A stretch of 64,000 nucleotides of DNA from positions 50,942 to 114,941 of the forward strand of contig JAUIMG010000008.1 in NCBI GenBank assembly GCA_030433355.1. Direction: 5' to 3'. The stretch's first letter is position 1, and each line of letters opens with the position of its first letter. A model generated the notes under the pieces. It was not told where the DNA came from and made no database searches. It worked only from the letters and a program-made list of their open reading frames with translations. The stretch is from Bacteroidia bacterium. GTDB lineage: Bacteria > Bacteroidota > Bacteroidia > Flavobacteriales_E > Vicingaceae. A program made the translations under genes and the position numbers. Shown one piece after another: positions 47,411 to 56,141 of this stretch.

Positions 47411-48159
47411 TGCATCGTTACTTTATAGTTTTTTCATACAACGGTAGCGATTATCATGGTTGGCAGAGACAGATTAATGCCTTAAGTGTTCAAGAGGTAT
47501 TAGAGTCTAAACTCTCTCTACATCTCCATGAAAAAGTAGAAGTTGTTGGAGCTGGTAGAACAGATACTGGAGTCCATGCTAAGATGATGTTTGCTCATTT
47601 TGATTTTCAAAATGAAATAAAGGATCTAAATAAACTGGCATACAAGCTTAATACTACTTTAGGGAAGGCAATAGCTGTTAGCAAAATAAAGAATGTTAAT
47701 CATGAAGCCCACGCTAGATTTGATGCTAAATTGCGGACTTATCAGTATCATCTAATTCAAGAAAAGAATCCATTTCTAGATGGTTTAGCTTATCTTCATT
47801 TTAAAGAATTAGATTTTGATAAGATGAATAAAGCTGCTGAATTACTTATTGGAGAGAAAGATTTTTCTTGCTTTAGTAAAAGCAAAACCCAAACTTTTAC
47901 CAATGATTGTGAGGTCACGGAGGCATACTGGGAAAAACGAAAGGAGGAATGGGTATTTACTATTTCAGCGAATAGGTTTTTGAGGAATATGGTTAGATCC
48001 ATTGTTGGAACCTTGATAGACGTTGGAGAAAATAAATTAGAAATAGAAGATATACCTACCATAATTGAATCTAAAAGTAGAAAGGAAGCAGGCAAATCAG
48101 TTCCTGCTCACGGACTTTATCTTGTGGATATAAAATATCCAAAGGAGCTTTTTATTTAG
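47410..48159 (+). CDS. truA: tRNA pseudouridine(38-40) synthase
   Basis: The 249-residue protein has the TruA family sequence: FSYNGSDYHGWQRQ near residue 8, and GAGRTDTGVHA at 47-57 with catalytic Asp52, and FLRNMVRSIVGTLIDVG near 195. It isomerises uridines 38-40 in the anticodon arm. A TAGTTTTG element, a full -7 match, lies at 48161-48168 just after its stop and close to the next start. Confidence 0.96.
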   Translation: MHRYFIVFSYNGSDYHGWQRQINALSVQEVLESKLSLHLHEKVEVVGAGRTDTGVHAKMMFAHFDFQNEIKDLNKLAYKLNTTLGKAIAVSKIKNVNHEAHARFDAKLRTYQYHLIQEKNPFLDGLAYLHFKELDFDKMNKAAELLIGEKDFSCFSKSKTQTFTNDCEVTEAYWEKRKEEWVFTISANRFLRNMVRSIVGTLIDVGENKLEIEDIPTIIESKSRKEAGKSVPAHGLYLVDIKYPKELFI

Positions 48160-48172
48160 ATAGTTTTGCAGC

Positions 48173-49933
48173 ATGAGTGAAATAAGCGGGAAAACTTGGG
48201 ATACGGCATTATTTAAGAGAGTGCTTAAGTATGTAAATCCTTATAGAAAAACCTTCTATATCACAGGGGTTCTCGTGGTCTTATTGGCAATACTCGCTCC
48301 ACTTAGACCTTGGTTAATTCAAAGAACCATAGATATTGAAGTTTCTGCTTCAAATCTAGAAGGGGTTCTTAACATGACAATAATTTTAATAATCATTCTC
48401 ATCATTGAAGCTATTGTTCAATTTTATCAAACATATCTAGCTAATTGGCTAGGTCAAACTATCATTAAAGATTTAAGAGTTCAGTTATATAAACACATTC
48501 TATCTTTTAAATTATCTTACTTTGATAAAACTCCAATAGGAACCTTAGTTACTAGAACTGTATCGGATATTGAAACCATCTCTAATATTTTTTCTGAAGG
48601 AATTTTAGTCATTTTTGGAGATATATTAAAGCTTGTAGCTGTAATTGCCTTTATGTTTTATACGGATTGGCTACTTACTTTAATTAGCTTAATACCAATA
48701 CCAATATTGATTTTTGCTACTACTATCTTTAAAAAAGTAATAAAAAAGGCCTTTCAAGATGTAAGAACCCAAGTTACCCGACTTAATACTTTCGTGCAGG
48801 AAAGAGTGAGTGGAATGAAGATTATTCAAATTTTTAATCGAGAAGAAGTAGAATTATCACGCTTTGAAAAAATGAATAAAATGCATAGAAATGCTCATAT
48901 CAGAACTGTTTGGGCCTATTCTATTTTCTTTCCTGTTGTAGATATGTTATCTGCAGGATCTTTAGCGCTTTTAGTGTGGTGGGGAAGTAAAGGTGTAATC
49001 GCAGGATACACTACGCTAGGGAATTTAACTGCATTCATATTATATATCTATATGCTTTATCGACCCATTCGTCAGTTGGCCGATCGTTTTAATACGCTTC
49101 AATATGGTATGGTTAGTTCTGAAAGAGTGTTTAAAGTTCTGGATACGGAAAGTAATATGGAGGCAAATGGAAATATTGTAAAGGAGCACTTTAAAGGTGA
49201 GATTAGTTTTAAGGAAGTGAGTTTTGCTTACATTGAAGAAGACTATGTTTTGAAAAATATTTCCTTTGAGGTAAAACCAGGCGAAACTGTTGCATTTGTT
49301 GGAGCAACAGGGTCAGGTAAAACCTCTACAATAAATCTTTTAGGAAGATTCTATGAATTTCAAAAAGGAGAAATTCAAATTGATGGAGAAGCGATTAGAA
49401 ATTATGATATTGATTGCCTAAGAAAGAACATGGCTGTTGTTTTGCAAGATGTTTTCCTTTTTTCCGATACCATTTTAAACAATATCACTTTAAATAATGA
49501 TGAAATTAAGGAAGAGGAGGTTATAGAAGCTTCTAAAAAAGTAGGAGCTCATGATTTTATAAAAAATTTACCTGGAGCATATAACTATGATGTGAAAGAA
49601 AGAGGAGGGATGCTCTCCGTTGGACAAAGACAACTAATTTCTTTTATTAGAGCTTACGTGCATAATCCAAGTATTTTGATTTTGGATGAAGCAACATCTT
49701 CTATCGATACTGAGTCAGAATTAATGATACAAAAAGCCACTGATGTAATCACCAAAAACAGAACCTCTATAGTTATAGCACATCGATTATCAACTATTCA
49801 AAAAGCAGATAAGATAATTGTTTTGGAAAAGGGAGAAATTATAGAAATGGGTACCCACCAAGAATTATTAGCCCAAAATGGGCATTATAAAAAGCTTTTT
49901 GAACTACAATTTAAAGGGGAAGTAATCTCTTAA
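48173..49933 (+). CDS. ABC-type exporter (MsbA/multidrug-like)
   Basis: The 586-residue half-transporter has an N-terminal membrane domain (about 20-310, six segments) and a C-terminal ATPase. Walker A GATGSGKTST is at 377-386, Q-loop VVLQDVFLF near 424, signature LSVGQRQ near 482-488, Walker B ILILDEATSSID near 506 and the His switch AHRLST near 539. The fused layout and homodimer-type domains resemble MsbA and LmrA lipid or drug exporters. Substrate unknown. The TAGTTTTG at 48161 would give an almost leaderless transcript. Confidence 0.92.
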   Translation: MSEISGKTWDTALFKRVLKYVNPYRKTFYITGVLVVLLAILAPLRPWLIQRTIDIEVSASNLEGVLNMTIILIIILIIEAIVQFYQTYLANWLGQTIIKDLRVQLYKHILSFKLSYFDKTPIGTLVTRTVSDIETISNIFSEGILVIFGDILKLVAVIAFMFYTDWLLTLISLIPIPILIFATTIFKKVIKKAFQDVRTQVTRLNTFVQERVSGMKIIQIFNREEVELSRFEKMNKMHRNAHIRTVWAYSIFFPVVDMLSAGSLALLVWWGSKGVIAGYTTLGNLTAFILYIYMLYRPIRQLADRFNTLQYGMVSSERVFKVLDTESNMEANGNIVKEHFKGEISFKEVSFAYIEEDYVLKNISFEVKPGETVAFVGATGSGKTSTINLLGRFYEFQKGEIQIDGEAIRNYDIDCLRKNMAVVLQDVFLFSDTILNNITLNNDEIKEEEVIEASKKVGAHDFIKNLPGAYNYDVKERGGMLSVGQRQLISFIRAYVHNPSILILDEATSSIDTESELMIQKATDVITKNRTSIVIAHRLSTIQKADKIIVLEKGEIIEMGTHQELLAQNGHYKKLFELQFKGEVIS

Positions 49934-49936
49934 GAA

Positions 49937-50740
49937 TTATTCTGGTACCACTAAAATAGGCAATTGAGCATGCATCAAGATTTTTCTACTATCGCTCATA
50001 TTGAATAACCTTTCCCAAAACGATTGCTTGTGTCTAATCATTGCAATAATTCCCTTCTTCTCATTTATTGCTTTATTTAAGCCATCTTCAAATTTCTCAG
50101 CATAGGCATCAATACAATCAACATCCATTCCGTTAAATCTGGATTTAACAGGAGCCCAATCTTTAATAATATCTTCTTCTTTAGTTCTAACATGCACTAT
50201 GTCTATTGGAAGCTTGTGTTTTTTAGCAAATAGAGCAACCTTATCGGCAACATCTTGAGTAAACTCTTTCCCATCAAAAGGAAAAATAACTTCTTCTATT
50301 TCATTATAATCATAATCTGTTGGTATAGCATAGAGAGGCCTTTTTAAATTGTTTATTAGGCTAACTGTATTACTTCCAATTAGAACTTCCTTCAATCCAC
50401 TTGCTCCTTTTGTTCCGGTTACTATGCAATCCGCATCAAAATCATTGGCGATAGCATTAGTTTGGTCGGCTAAATCTCCTTGCGAAATTTTGTAAATCCA
50501 ATCTTTAGCAGTTTCTCCATATAAGTCAATAAGTTTTACTTTTAAGTCAGCCATATCTCTATCTGCCTGCTTTTGCATCTCCTCTTGCAAATAAAAAAGT
50601 CCACTTTGCCCTCCCTGCGGAATTTGAAAAACATGTAAAACAATTAATCTAGTATCCTTGGATTTAAGCTTTTTAACTGCAAAATCTATGGATTGAAGAG
50701 AGTTTTTTGAGAAATCTGTTGGAAGAAGTATTGCTTTCAT
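49937..50740 (-). CDS. tandem universal stress protein
   Basis: The 267-residue protein consists of two Usp folds. The first has the ATP-binding GTKGASGLKEVLIGSNT near residues 111-127 (GxxG-x9-GS). The second, from about residue 150, lacks that motif and ends MLMHAQLPILVVPE-like strands. Tandem Usps often bind nucleotide only in one half. A 6-4-6 palindrome at 50791-50806 with a properly spaced -7 box on this strand suggests control by an Fnr-like regulator. Confidence 0.88.
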   Translation of the reverse strand: MKAILLPTDFSKNSLQSIDFAVKKLKSKDTRLIVLHVFQIPQGGQSGLFYLQEEMQKQADRDMADLKVKLIDLYGETAKDWIYKISQGDLADQTNAIANDFDADCIVTGTKGASGLKEVLIGSNTVSLINNLKRPLYAIPTDYDYNEIEEVIFPFDGKEFTQDVADKVALFAKKHKLPIDIVHVRTKEEDIIKDWAPVKSRFNGMDVDCIDAYAEKFEDGLNKAINEKKGIIAMIRHKQSFWERLFNMSDSRKILMHAQLPILVVPE

Positions 50741-50761
50741 TTTCTATGTAGATTATAGAAT

Positions 50762-50806
50762 CAAATATCGTACAATGATTATTGTTTAAGAATGATTTTT
50801 ATCATT
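50762..50806 (-). promoter_or_regulatory. FNR-like palindrome and -7 box upstream of the universal stress gene
   Basis: AATGAT-TTTT-ATCATT (50791-50806) is a perfect 6-4-6 inverted repeat resembling the FNR half-sites TTGAT/ATCAA. On the minus strand, 21 bases after it, GATATTTG (50769-50762) matches TAnnTTTG at all but one position. The spacing equals that of the TGTAAC sites described below. The divergent Crp/Fnr gene has no equally good -7 box at that spacing on the plus strand. Confidence 0.5.
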
Positions 50807-50858
50807 TTTTTCTAGTTAAAATTGAGGAATTTTAGTTTTTCTAGATACAGACAATGAT

Positions 50859-51500
50859 ATGAGTGATATGGACCAAATAATAGTGGATTCTTTTAGTAAA
50901 ATTTTTGAAAAAGACCTAATGGAAGAAATTCAGAAAGTGGGTGTAATTAAAAAGGTTAAAGCTGGAGAATCTATAATGCAACCAGGCTTAAAAATAAAAT
51001 CTATTCCACTTCTAATTAACGGTGCCATCAAGATTTTAAGAGAAGATGAAGAAGGAAAGGAATTACTCTTATACTTTTTAGAAAAAGGGGAGAGTTGTGC
51101 GATGACTATGGCCTGTTGTATGGGAGATGCAAGAAGTGAAATTCAAGCAATTGCAGAAAGTGATGCAACCTTATTAATGATTCCTAATAACTATATGGAA
51201 GATTGGATGGCTAAATATAGAAGTTGGAGGAATTACGTTCTAGATAGTTATCATAGTCGATTTTCTGAAATGCTTGAAACCATAGATAAAATAGCATTCC
51301 TAAGAATGGACGATCGTTTGATTGAATATATTAAGGAGAAAGCCTTATTGACAAAAAGCGAAGAAATTCAAATAACACATCAAGAAATTGCGGATGAATT
51401 GAATACCTCCAGAGTAGTTGTTTCTAGATTGCTTAAAAAGCTGGAGAACGAAGGAAGAATCAAACTCTACCGCAATAGAATCAAAATAATCTCCTTGTAA
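50859..51500 (+). CDS. Crp/Fnr family transcription regulator with cysteine cluster
   Basis: The 213-residue protein has an N-terminal cyclic-nucleotide-binding-like fold (about 20-120) and a C-terminal winged helix (172-205). The recognition helix region reads ELNTSRVVVSRLLKKLE. Residues involved in cAMP binding are not obvious. Cys80, Cys86 and Cys87 form a CAMTMACC cluster in the effector domain, so a redox, persulfide or metal signal is plausible. It lies directly upstream of the sulfur-related genes, and the TGTAAC-N4-GTTACA operator overlaps its stop codon. It is the likely regulator of that regulon; this is inference. Confidence 0.88.
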   Translation: MSDMDQIIVDSFSKIFEKDLMEEIQKVGVIKKVKAGESIMQPGLKIKSIPLLINGAIKILREDEEGKELLLYFLEKGESCAMTMACCMGDARSEIQAIAESDATLLMIPNNYMEDWMAKYRSWRNYVLDSYHSRFSEMLETIDKIAFLRMDDRLIEYIKEKALLTKSEEIQITHQEIADELNTSRVVVSRLLKKLENEGRIKLYRNRIKIISL

Positions 51501-51540
51501 CCAAGGTTACACCAACTGTTTTAGTATCGCTTTAATTTTG
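51496..51540 (+). promoter_or_regulatory. Crp/Fnr-type operator and promoter for tauE
   Basis: TGTAACCAAGGTTACA (51496-51511) is a perfect 6-4-6 palindrome. TAATTTTG (51533-51540) follows after 21 bases and matches the -7 consensus fully. The operator replaces the -33 element at a position near -40, as for a class II activator. The operator overlaps the stop codon of the regulator gene (51498-51500). Confidence 0.75.
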
Positions 51541-51557
51541 CATCAAAATAATATACT

Positions 51558-52352
51558 ATGTTAGAAGTTTTAGGATTTTTTGGGGCTTTAATTATTGGTG
51601 TTGTTTTAGGGCTCATAGGAGGTGGAGGGTCTATTCTAACAGTTCCTTTATTGGTTTATGTTTTAGCTGTTGAACCTGTTATGGCTACTGCTTACTCGCT
51701 TTTTATTGTTGGTATAACTGCATTAGTGGGAACATTAAGAAATCTACCAAAGAAACTTGTAGACTTTAAAACTGCAATCGTCTTCTCCATTCCTGCATTT
51801 ATGGCTGTTTATTTAACTAGGAAGTTTGTTGTTCCAGCCATTCCCGATATTTTATATACTTCTCATTCATTTATTCTAGATAAGAATATGGCCATTATGC
51901 TATTCTTTGCTTTGATTATGTTAATGGCGTCCTATTCTATGATAAAAAATAAAGGGAAGAAAGAATTGGAGGAGGAAGAAGTACAGTATAATTACCCTTT
52001 AATACTAATTGAAGGTTTTGTTGTTGGTGTGTTAACAGGTTTAGTAGGAGCAGGAGGAGGATTTTTAATAATTCCAGCTTTAGTTCTATTAGCAAAACTG
52101 CCGATGAAGAAAGCGGTAGCTACCTCTTTATTAATTATAGCAGTGAAGTCCTTGATAGGATTTATTGGAGATATTCAGAACTTAGATATAGCATGGGGGT
52201 TTTTAATGTTACTTAGCGGACTTTCCGTAATAGGTATTTTTGTAGGAATTTATCTGAATACTTTTATTGATGGGAAGAAACTTAAAAAGGCATTTGGCTA
52301 TTTTGTTTTAATTATGGCTTTAGTAATTGTTTTAAAAGAGGTAGTTTTTTAG
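51558..52352 (+). CDS. TauE/SafE family sulfur-compound exporter
   Basis: The 264-residue protein has about eight membrane segments in two inverted repeats, each starting with a glycine-rich block: GLIGGGGSILTVPLLVY near residue 19 and GLVGAGGGFLIIPALVL near 159. This is the TauE/SafE (DUF81) family, several members of which export sulfite, sulfoacetate or related ions. The substrate is inferred from the neighbouring metallo-beta-lactamase/rhodanese and YeeE genes. The promoter carries a Crp/Fnr-type operator. Confidence 0.88.
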   Translation: MLEVLGFFGALIIGVVLGLIGGGGSILTVPLLVYVLAVEPVMATAYSLFIVGITALVGTLRNLPKKLVDFKTAIVFSIPAFMAVYLTRKFVVPAIPDILYTSHSFILDKNMAIMLFFALIMLMASYSMIKNKGKKELEEEEVQYNYPLILIEGFVVGVLTGLVGAGGGFLIIPALVLLAKLPMKKAVATSLLIIAVKSLIGFIGDIQNLDIAWGFLMLLSGLSVIGIFVGIYLNTFIDGKKLKKAFGYFVLIMALVIVLKEVVF

Positions 52353-52360
52353 AACTAGAA

Positions 52361-52405
52361 ATTAACATTGGTTACCATACAGTTTAAGAAAGGATTATAA
52401 ATTTG
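52361..52405 (+). promoter_or_regulatory. degenerate Crp/Fnr-type operator and promoter for the metallo-beta-lactamase gene
   Basis: ATTAACATTGGTTACC (52361-52376) keeps the TAAC-N4-GTTAC core of the operator. TAAATTTG (52398-52405) is a full -7 match, 21 bases downstream, exactly the spacing at the tauE promoter. Confidence 0.6.
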
Positions 52406-52418
52406 TAAAAAATAAGAT

Positions 52419-53825
52419 ATGAAAATAGAACAAATATATACAGGATGTTTAGCACAAGGTGCTTATTACATTGAAAGTAAGGGCGAAGTAGCCATTATTG
52501 ATCCATTAAGAGAAGTGGATGCTTACATTCAGAAAGCAGAAAAAGATAATGCCAAAATCAAATACATCTTTGAAACGCATTTTCATGCAGATTTTGTAAG
52601 TGGACATGTTACGCTTGCTAAGAAAACTGGAGCTTCCATAGTTTATGGACCAACAGCTAAGCCTTCATTTGAAGCAATTACAGCAGTGGATGGCCAAGAG
52701 TTTAAATTGGGAGATATAACTATAACCGTTTTGCATACTCCTGGGCACACCATGGAGAGTAGTACATATTTATTGAGAGATGAAAAAGGAGAAGATAAAG
52801 CAATCTTTACAGGAGATACTTTATTTTTAGGAGATGTTGGTAGACCTGACTTAGCACAAAAGGCGGCAAGCATAACGCAAGAAGATTTAGCAGCTTTATT
52901 GTTCGATAGTTTAAGAACTAAAATAATACCTCTTTCCGATGACTTAATGGTATATCCTGCTCACGGAGCAGGTTCAGCCTGTGGTAAAAACATGATGAAA
53001 GAAACAATGGATACCTTGGGCAATCAGAAAAAAGTTAATTACGCGCTAAGAGCAGATATGACAAAAGAAGAGTTTGTCAAAGAGGTTACCGATGGATTGT
53101 TACCGCCACCTCAGTACTTTCCTCTAAATGTTAAAATGAACAAGGAAGGTTATGACGATATTGATGTGGTTTTAAATAGAGGAAGCAAAGGCCTTAGTCC
53201 AGACGCTTTTGAAACAGCAGCCAATGAAACTGAAGCAATAGTTTTAGATGTTAGGCATCAAAGTAAGTTTGTAGAAGGGCATATTCCACGGTCTATATTT
53301 ATTGGGATTGATGGAGATTTTGCTCCTTGGGTAGGCGCAATGATTGCAGATGTTAACTTACCTATTTTGATAGTTTCTGAGGAAGGAAGACTGGAAGAAA
53401 CAATAACTCGATTATCACGAGTTGGTTTTGATAACACTATTGGTTACTTAGAAGGTGGTTTTGAAGCTTGGAAAAAAGCAGGGAAACAGATAGATACTAT
53501 AGAAACTATTTCTTCTGCAGAATATGCAAAGCATCTTAATGAAAATCCAACTTTTGATGTTAGAAAACCAGGAGAGTATGAGGCTGAGCATGTAGAAAAT
53601 GCCCAAAGTACACCTTTGGATTATTTAAATGATCATTTGGCAGAGTTTCCTTCTAAAGGTAAATTCTACCTTCACTGTGCAGGAGGATACAGAAGTGTAA
53701 TTGCAGCTTCTGTTTTAAAAAGTAGAGGAATACACAACTTGATTAATATTAAAGAAGGAATGAACGGTATTTTAAAAACAGGAGTACCTACCACTGCCTA
53801 TATTTGTCCTTCAGAGAAAAAATAA
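52419..53825 (+). CDS. metallo-beta-lactamase/rhodanese fusion (persulfide dioxygenase-like)
   Basis: The 468-residue protein has an N-terminal metallo-beta-lactamase domain (about 1-215) with THFHADFVSGH at 53-63, HTPGHT near 109-114, and FTGDTLF near 130, all in the ETHE1-like pattern. Two rhodanese domains follow. The first (about 255-350) lacks the catalytic Cys (SEEGRLEET at that position); the second (about 365-460) has CAGGYRS with Cys420. Related enzymes oxidise glutathione or protein persulfides to sulfite while the rhodanese moves sulfane sulfur. Exported sulfite would be a fitting substrate for TauE. A terminator follows. Confidence 0.88.
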   Translation: MKIEQIYTGCLAQGAYYIESKGEVAIIDPLREVDAYIQKAEKDNAKIKYIFETHFHADFVSGHVTLAKKTGASIVYGPTAKPSFEAITAVDGQEFKLGDITITVLHTPGHTMESSTYLLRDEKGEDKAIFTGDTLFLGDVGRPDLAQKAASITQEDLAALLFDSLRTKIIPLSDDLMVYPAHGAGSACGKNMMKETMDTLGNQKKVNYALRADMTKEEFVKEVTDGLLPPPQYFPLNVKMNKEGYDDIDVVLNRGSKGLSPDAFETAANETEAIVLDVRHQSKFVEGHIPRSIFIGIDGDFAPWVGAMIADVNLPILIVSEEGRLEETITRLSRVGFDNTIGYLEGGFEAWKKAGKQIDTIETISSAEYAKHLNENPTFDVRKPGEYEAEHVENAQSTPLDYLNDHLAEFPSKGKFYLHCAGGYRSVIAASVLKSRGIHNLINIKEGMNGILKTGVPTTAYICPSEKK

Positions 53826-53848
53826 ATTAATTCTAAATTAATTTAAAG

Positions 53849-53877
53849 AGGTGAAGAGAAATCTTCACCTTTTTTTA
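53849..53877 (+). terminator. intrinsic terminator after the metallo-beta-lactamase gene
   Basis: AGGTGAAGA (53849-53857) pairs with TCTTCACCT (53862-53870) around a GAAA loop and is followed by seven further T residues. It lies 24 bases after the stop codon. Confidence 0.92.
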
Positions 53878-53954
53878 TGACCATTATAAAAATATTTAAT
53901 AGATTATTAAAAACATATATAAGGCATATTTCGTTTTCTTAGAAAACTAAACCT

Positions 53955-54719
53955 ATGCAAAAATTAATAATCATATTTCTATCTCTTAGCTTCTTTTCTT
54001 GCGTAACCATTAGACAAGGGAATGTTGGTGTAAAGAGAACGGTCGGTAAAATAGATGAGAAAATAATAGAGCCGGGTGCTCGATTTTATAACTTCTTTGC
54101 CACAAGAGTTATTGTGGTACCCATTAAAACTGAAAATATTGAGGTGAAATTAGAATTGCCCTCTAAAGAAGGTTTGAATGTAACTGCCGATATTTCTATT
54201 TTATATCATATTGAAAAAACAAAGGCAACAGATATCGTTGGTACTATCGGAATGGAATATGAATCTACGGTTATTTTGCCTGTTTTCAGAGCCTCTGCAG
54301 CAGACGTAACTGCAAAATACATGGCAAAAGATATGCATACTGGCAATAGATTTGAGATAGAAAGCGCTATAAAAGATCAAATGATGAAGTTATTAGCAGA
54401 TAGAGGCTTTGTAATTGAAGCTGTGCTAATGAAAAGTATTACGCTACCTGCAGGATTATATCAAGCCATTGAAGAAAAGCTACAAGCAGAACAAGATGCA
54501 CAAAGAATGGAATTTGTTCTTTTGAAAGAAAAACAAGAAGCGGAAAGAAGAATTATTGAGGCAGAAGGTATAAGAGATGCTAATAAATTAATTTCTGAAG
54601 GCTTAACTCCTCAAGTTTTGCAGTATAAAACTATAGAAGCGTATAGAGAGTTATCTAAATCTCCTAATGCTAAAATGATTATAGGAAGTGGAGGACAACC
54701 AATATTAATGGAGCCTTAA
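53955..54719 (+). CDS. SPFH/prohibitin-domain lipoprotein
   Basis: The 254-residue protein begins with a short lipoprotein signal, lipobox SFFSC with Cys16. A band-7/SPFH domain follows (NVGVKRTVGKIDE near 24; GLNVTADISILYHIEK near 75), then a coiled coil rich in Glu, Ala and Lys around 170-215 (AEQDAQRMEFVLLKEKQEAERR). Lipid-anchored prohibitin-like proteins form large rings in membranes; the role here is unknown. It follows the sulfur genes after a terminator and has no Crp/Fnr site of its own that I can see. Confidence 0.85.
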   Translation: MQKLIIIFLSLSFFSCVTIRQGNVGVKRTVGKIDEKIIEPGARFYNFFATRVIVVPIKTENIEVKLELPSKEGLNVTADISILYHIEKTKATDIVGTIGMEYESTVILPVFRASAADVTAKYMAKDMHTGNRFEIESAIKDQMMKLLADRGFVIEAVLMKSITLPAGLYQAIEEKLQAEQDAQRMEFVLLKEKQEAERRIIEAEGIRDANKLISEGLTPQVLQYKTIEAYRELSKSPNAKMIIGSGGQPILMEP

Positions 54720-54722
54720 AAA

Positions 54723-55583
54723 TTATTTAAATCCATGAAGACTTTGCCCAATGAAATCTTTGGGCATTTTTTCATCACCAGGGTAGCCTAGCTTTAGATT
54801 CCCATTTTCTTCAGCAATGTAATTGGTTTTAAATAAATAATCCCAAATACTTAAACTAATGCCGAAGTTGACTCCAAATCTACCTTTTGGAAGGGTATAA
54901 GCATGGTGATATAAGTGCATCACCGGATTGTTTAAAATGTATTTAAGTGGGCCATAAGTGAGTTTAATATTTGCGTGATTTAAATGACCTATACTTATTG
55001 CCACGAAATGGACAATGTATGCCTGTTCTGGTTCAAATCCACCAATAAGCATTACTACTAAAGTTTTAAGGGGTTTGTAGAAAATGTTTTCCATCCAATG
55101 GTATCTTAAATGCGCGGCAAATCCCATTTCTTTCACAGAATGATGCACTTGGTGAAATTTCCAAAGTACAGGGACTTTATGAAGTAGAACATGCGTAAAC
55201 CATTGCACAAAATCCAAGGCAATAAAAAAGATAATCAATTCCGCCCACAAGGGTAACTCATTTAGATTTACAAAACTTAGGCTATTTATTTTTATTCCCC
55301 AACTACTAAGTAAATACTCGCTTAACTTATAAAAACCTGCAATGAAAATACTGAAGACGAAAAAATTAAAGAACATATAAAATGCATCTAGCCAAAAATC
55401 TTTTCTAAAAATTCTCTGGTTTTTTCTCCAAGGGAAAGCTATTTCTAACCCCCAAACAATAAGTGAAATTGCAATAAGCCCCCAAAAATAATTTGTATAC
55501 CAGGGTACATTAAATAAAATGGAGTCAATTGTCCAGTTTAGATTGCCTTTAAATGCTTCAATAAATATGTTTAATATTTCCAT
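54723..55583 (-). CDS. sterol desaturase/fatty-acid-hydroxylase family membrane protein
   Basis: The 286-residue protein has several membrane segments and the His clusters of the FA_hydroxylase superfamily: HVLLH near residue 131, FHQVHHS near 143, HLNHAN near 199 and HLYHHAYTLPKGRFGVNFG near 223-241. These bind a di-iron centre in enzymes that hydroxylate or desaturate lipids with O2. The substrate cannot be predicted. Its promoter carries a perfect TGTAAC-N4-GTTACA site, linking it to the sulfur regulon although it is on the other strand. Confidence 0.85.
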   Translation of the reverse strand: MEILNIFIEAFKGNLNWTIDSILFNVPWYTNYFWGLIAISLIVWGLEIAFPWRKNQRIFRKDFWLDAFYMFFNFFVFSIFIAGFYKLSEYLLSSWGIKINSLSFVNLNELPLWAELIIFFIALDFVQWFTHVLLHKVPVLWKFHQVHHSVKEMGFAAHLRYHWMENIFYKPLKTLVVMLIGGFEPEQAYIVHFVAISIGHLNHANIKLTYGPLKYILNNPVMHLYHHAYTLPKGRFGVNFGISLSIWDYLFKTNYIAEENGNLKLGYPGDEKMPKDFIGQSLHGFK

Positions 55584-55591
55584 AATTACAT

Positions 55592-55635
55592 CAAAAATAC
55601 GCTCTTAAACAAATGTGCTTGTAACAATTGTTACA
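55592..55635 (-). promoter_or_regulatory. Crp/Fnr-type operator and promoter for the desaturase gene
   Basis: TGTAACAATTGTTACA (55620-55635) is fully symmetrical, including its centre. On the minus strand TATTTTTG (55599-55592) follows after 20 bases and matches the -7 consensus. The ATG is at 55583. Confidence 0.75.
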
Positions 55636-55660
55636 GCTAACTCTGGACTTATTTTTTTCC

Positions 55661-56095
55661 TTAGTCTCCGAAATTCCATCGAACATTGAGACCAAAAGAG
55701 TCTCCTCCAAACCTAGTATTCTCTATTATCCAGAGCGTCGGTCTCCAATCAAGCCCTATTACAACAGGTACTTCAGAAAACCTATATTCCATTCCAATTT
55801 CTCCTGCTGCTCCTAGCCAAAAAGGATCACCAATAGCTGCTGAAGGACCAACACCTAAATACCAATAGAAGTTCTCTTGATTTAAAGGTTTGTATAATAA
55901 ATCCCACAAAACATCTACTCCTACAGCATCTCCAAAGAATCCAAGACTTGCGTGTATTCTACCTTCACCAACACCAAAAACACCATCAATAGCAGCTCCA
56001 CCGCCACCATTAACACCTCCAAACCGAATACCAACTTCTTGAGCACTTAAAATGCACGAGCTACTTATCAACAGAATAAACAATAATTTCTTCAT
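55661..56095 (-). CDS. small predicted outer-membrane or exported protein
   Basis: The 144-residue protein starts at ATG 56095 with signal peptide MKKLLFILLISSSCILSAQ; a TTG nine codons upstream is unlikely. The mature part is Gly and aromatic rich (VGIRFGGVNGGGGAAIDG, EIGMEYRFSEVPVVIGLDWRP) and ends SFGLNVRWNFGD, in keeping with a small beta-barrel or autotransporter-like sheet. No function is recognised. It lies between two Crp/Fnr-type operators and may be driven by the distal one. Confidence 0.65.
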   Translation of the reverse strand: MKKLLFILLISSSCILSAQEVGIRFGGVNGGGGAAIDGVFGVGEGRIHASLGFFGDAVGVDVLWDLLYKPLNQENFYWYLGVGPSAAIGDPFWLGAAGEIGMEYRFSEVPVVIGLDWRPTLWIIENTRFGGDSFGLNVRWNFGD

Positions 56096-56141
56096 AACGT
56101 TTAGATTTAATTTGAACCACAAGTTTAGTTTTTTTTGATTG

